A DNA stretch of 64,000 nucleotides from CAG-873 sp910578365. Its GTDB lineage: Bacteria; Bacteroidota; Bacteroidia; Bacteroidales; Muribaculaceae. A program made the position numbers and the translations under genes. This document shows, piece after piece, positions 63,079 through 64,000 of the stretch. The DNA lies in assembly GCA_951635545.1 (NCBI GenBank), contig OX620685.1, forward strand, positions 2,356,001 to 2,420,000. Reading direction: 5' to 3'. Each line of letters opens with the position of its first letter. Position 1 is the first letter of the stretch. The notes under the pieces are model-generated. The model was given only the letters and a program-made list of their open reading frames with translations. It had not been told where the DNA came from and ran no database searches.

Positions 63079-64000
63079 ATGGCAGACACGACACAACAGT
63101 TTATTGATAACCTTATAACGGTTATCTGGAACGCCGAGGACCCCGAAAGCGTTACAAACGAGATGGTCGCCCGTGTGTTCGATTTTCTCAATAAGGGTTA
63201 TAAAGACCTTTTGACGAATAACTCGGCGGTAGCAACCGAGAAAGCCGAACGACAGGCAGCCGACGCGGCTCTGCAACGCACTATCGACACGCTTCAGCTC
63301 GCTCTCCAGACGGTGACGCGAACAGCTTCAGACGCGCAGACGGCCGCAGCCACTAACCGAACGGCAATTAACAACCTTCTCGGCAAGAACGCCTCGACGG
63401 CAATCGAGAATTTTAACGAAATTATCACCTTCCTGAATGGTGTGACGGATTCGGACAGCCTTGTGGCGTTGCTCTCGGCTATCGACGAGCGTATCACCGA
63501 AAACGCCAAGAAAATACGCGAACAAGGCTATTCGATTAGTGACCTTCAGTATAAAACCGAACTCCTCGAAGCCGGTTTCAAGGTTGAAGATAACGGCTAC
63601 AATCTGAACGCGCTCACCGAAGCGGGATTCTATTTTCTGGAAGGCCCGACCGATGAAATTCTTATTGTTTACCGTTATGCCGGTCCGAACGCCGTAGGAA
63701 AACCGACAACGTACCACTTTGTTCAATATCTGTTTACCGCCGGAGGCTTGAAATTCCGCAACGGTAAAGCCGCAGACTTGACAGCGGCGGCAGATTGGGA
63801 GGATTGGCAGGGCGTAGGCCAAAAGGGCGCGGGTAATCTTATTAACGTGACGGAACTCGTTCCGCCCGAAAACGGATTCTATGACCTTCAGGCCGCTATC
63901 GAGGCAGTTCCGGCCACTCACCGCGCTCTCGGTCGCTGGATAACCTACCGCCTCGGCACAGGCGACTGGGAAACGAAGCAGTTCAAAGGCTCGACGCTCA
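63079..64000 (+). CDS. Tail fibre-like protein (runs off the window)
   Basis: Open from the ATG at 63079 to the edge, 307 codons. The N-terminus (ADTTQQFIDNLITVIWNAED) is followed by helical coiled-coil (about 60-115, EKAERQAADAALQRTIDTLQ), then beta-rich sequence (YSISDLQYKTELLEAGFKVE). The last part shows Gly/Trp-rich segments (GWR-type WITYRLGTGDWETKQF). Coiled coil followed by beta domains suggests a receptor-binding fibre. Confidence 0.7.
   Translation, partial: MADTTQQFIDNLITVIWNAEDPESVTNEMVARVFDFLNKGYKDLLTNNSAVATEKAERQAADAALQRTIDTLQLALQTVTRTASDAQTAAATNRTAINNLLGKNASTAIENFNEIITFLNGVTDSDSLVALLSAIDERITENAKKIREQGYSISDLQYKTELLEAGFKVEDNGYNLNALTEAGFYFLEGPTDEILIVYRYAGPNAVGKPTTYHFVQYLFTAGGLKFRNGKAADLTAAADWEDWQGVGQKGAGNLINVTELVPPENGFYDLQAAIEAVPATHRALGRWITYRLGTGDWETKQFKGSTL

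Noticed and set aside
62782..63276. 164-codon minus-strand open frame near the right edge, and 63328-63921
   Set aside because: They oppose the continuous rightward tail genes, including the open frame from 63079 to the window edge that has better coding character.
26677..64000. Mu-like transposable phage
   Set aside because: No MuA/MuB-type transposase, Gam or Mor gene is visible; an integrase lies next to the repressor instead.

Overview
The window is accessory DNA from a gut-type Bacteroidales bacterium. The signs are several promoter -7 boxes of the Bacteroidetes form TAnnTTTG, no regular Shine-Dalgarno sites, PcfJ/PcfK and DUF3873-type conjugative-element genes, and a CTnDOT-type tyrosine integrase whose first catalytic Arg position is Ala. 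A Muribaculaceae-like host is possible, but the sequence alone does not settle it. No core chromosomal gene is visible.

Positions 1-6.1 kb hold a mobilization module (MobC-like protein and MOBP-type relaxase) followed by a 1588-bp IS4-family element that is itself split by an ISAs1-family element. Both insertions have clean target duplications. Positions 6.3-10.3 kb hold a tyrosine integrase and two DUF1016/YhcG-type PD-(D/E)XK nucleases. Positions 10.4-16.6 kb are a leftward array of small, poorly characterised genes resembling an immunity or defence array. It includes two stand-alone FtsZ-derived proteins (a degenerate GTPase half and a C-terminal-domain half), a YgjP-type metallopeptidase, a HAD gene with an in-frame stop, a tRNA 3' fragment and a UDG-like protein. 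Positions 16.7-20.97 kb hold an IS3-family element with a -1 frameshift window, which has consumed one end of a recombinase-in-trio (RIT) element. The other RIT end abuts a decapitated lysozyme gene. Positions 21-24.3 kb are the tail of a conjugative transposon (DUF3873, PcfJ, PcfK). Positions 24.3-24.87 kb are noncoding and rich in inverted repeats, followed by a second integrase.

From 26.7 kb to the end lies a tailed-phage prophage: repressor and Cro-like switch, small early genes, a primase-helicase, a cytosine-5 methyltransferase broken at a G10 tract, an overlapping PP-loop ATPase, a terminator and repeat-rich gap, then a late region. The late region holds a prohead protease, a capsid gene with an N-terminal coiled coil and C-terminal repeats, a Tad2-like (DUF2829) anti-Thoeris protein, an adenine/cytosine-N4 methyltransferase, terminase, a lipoprotein, a possible small RNA, a putative unimolecular spanin, a portal, a GH24 lysozyme, holin-like proteins, tape measure and tail-tip genes. 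The prophage runs off the right edge.

A second copy of the same 1588-bp IS4 element interrupts a tail gene at 58.75 kb with a 5-bp duplication. Removing it restores a 742-codon reading frame exactly, so the prophage was probably intact until recently and may now be unable to make tails.
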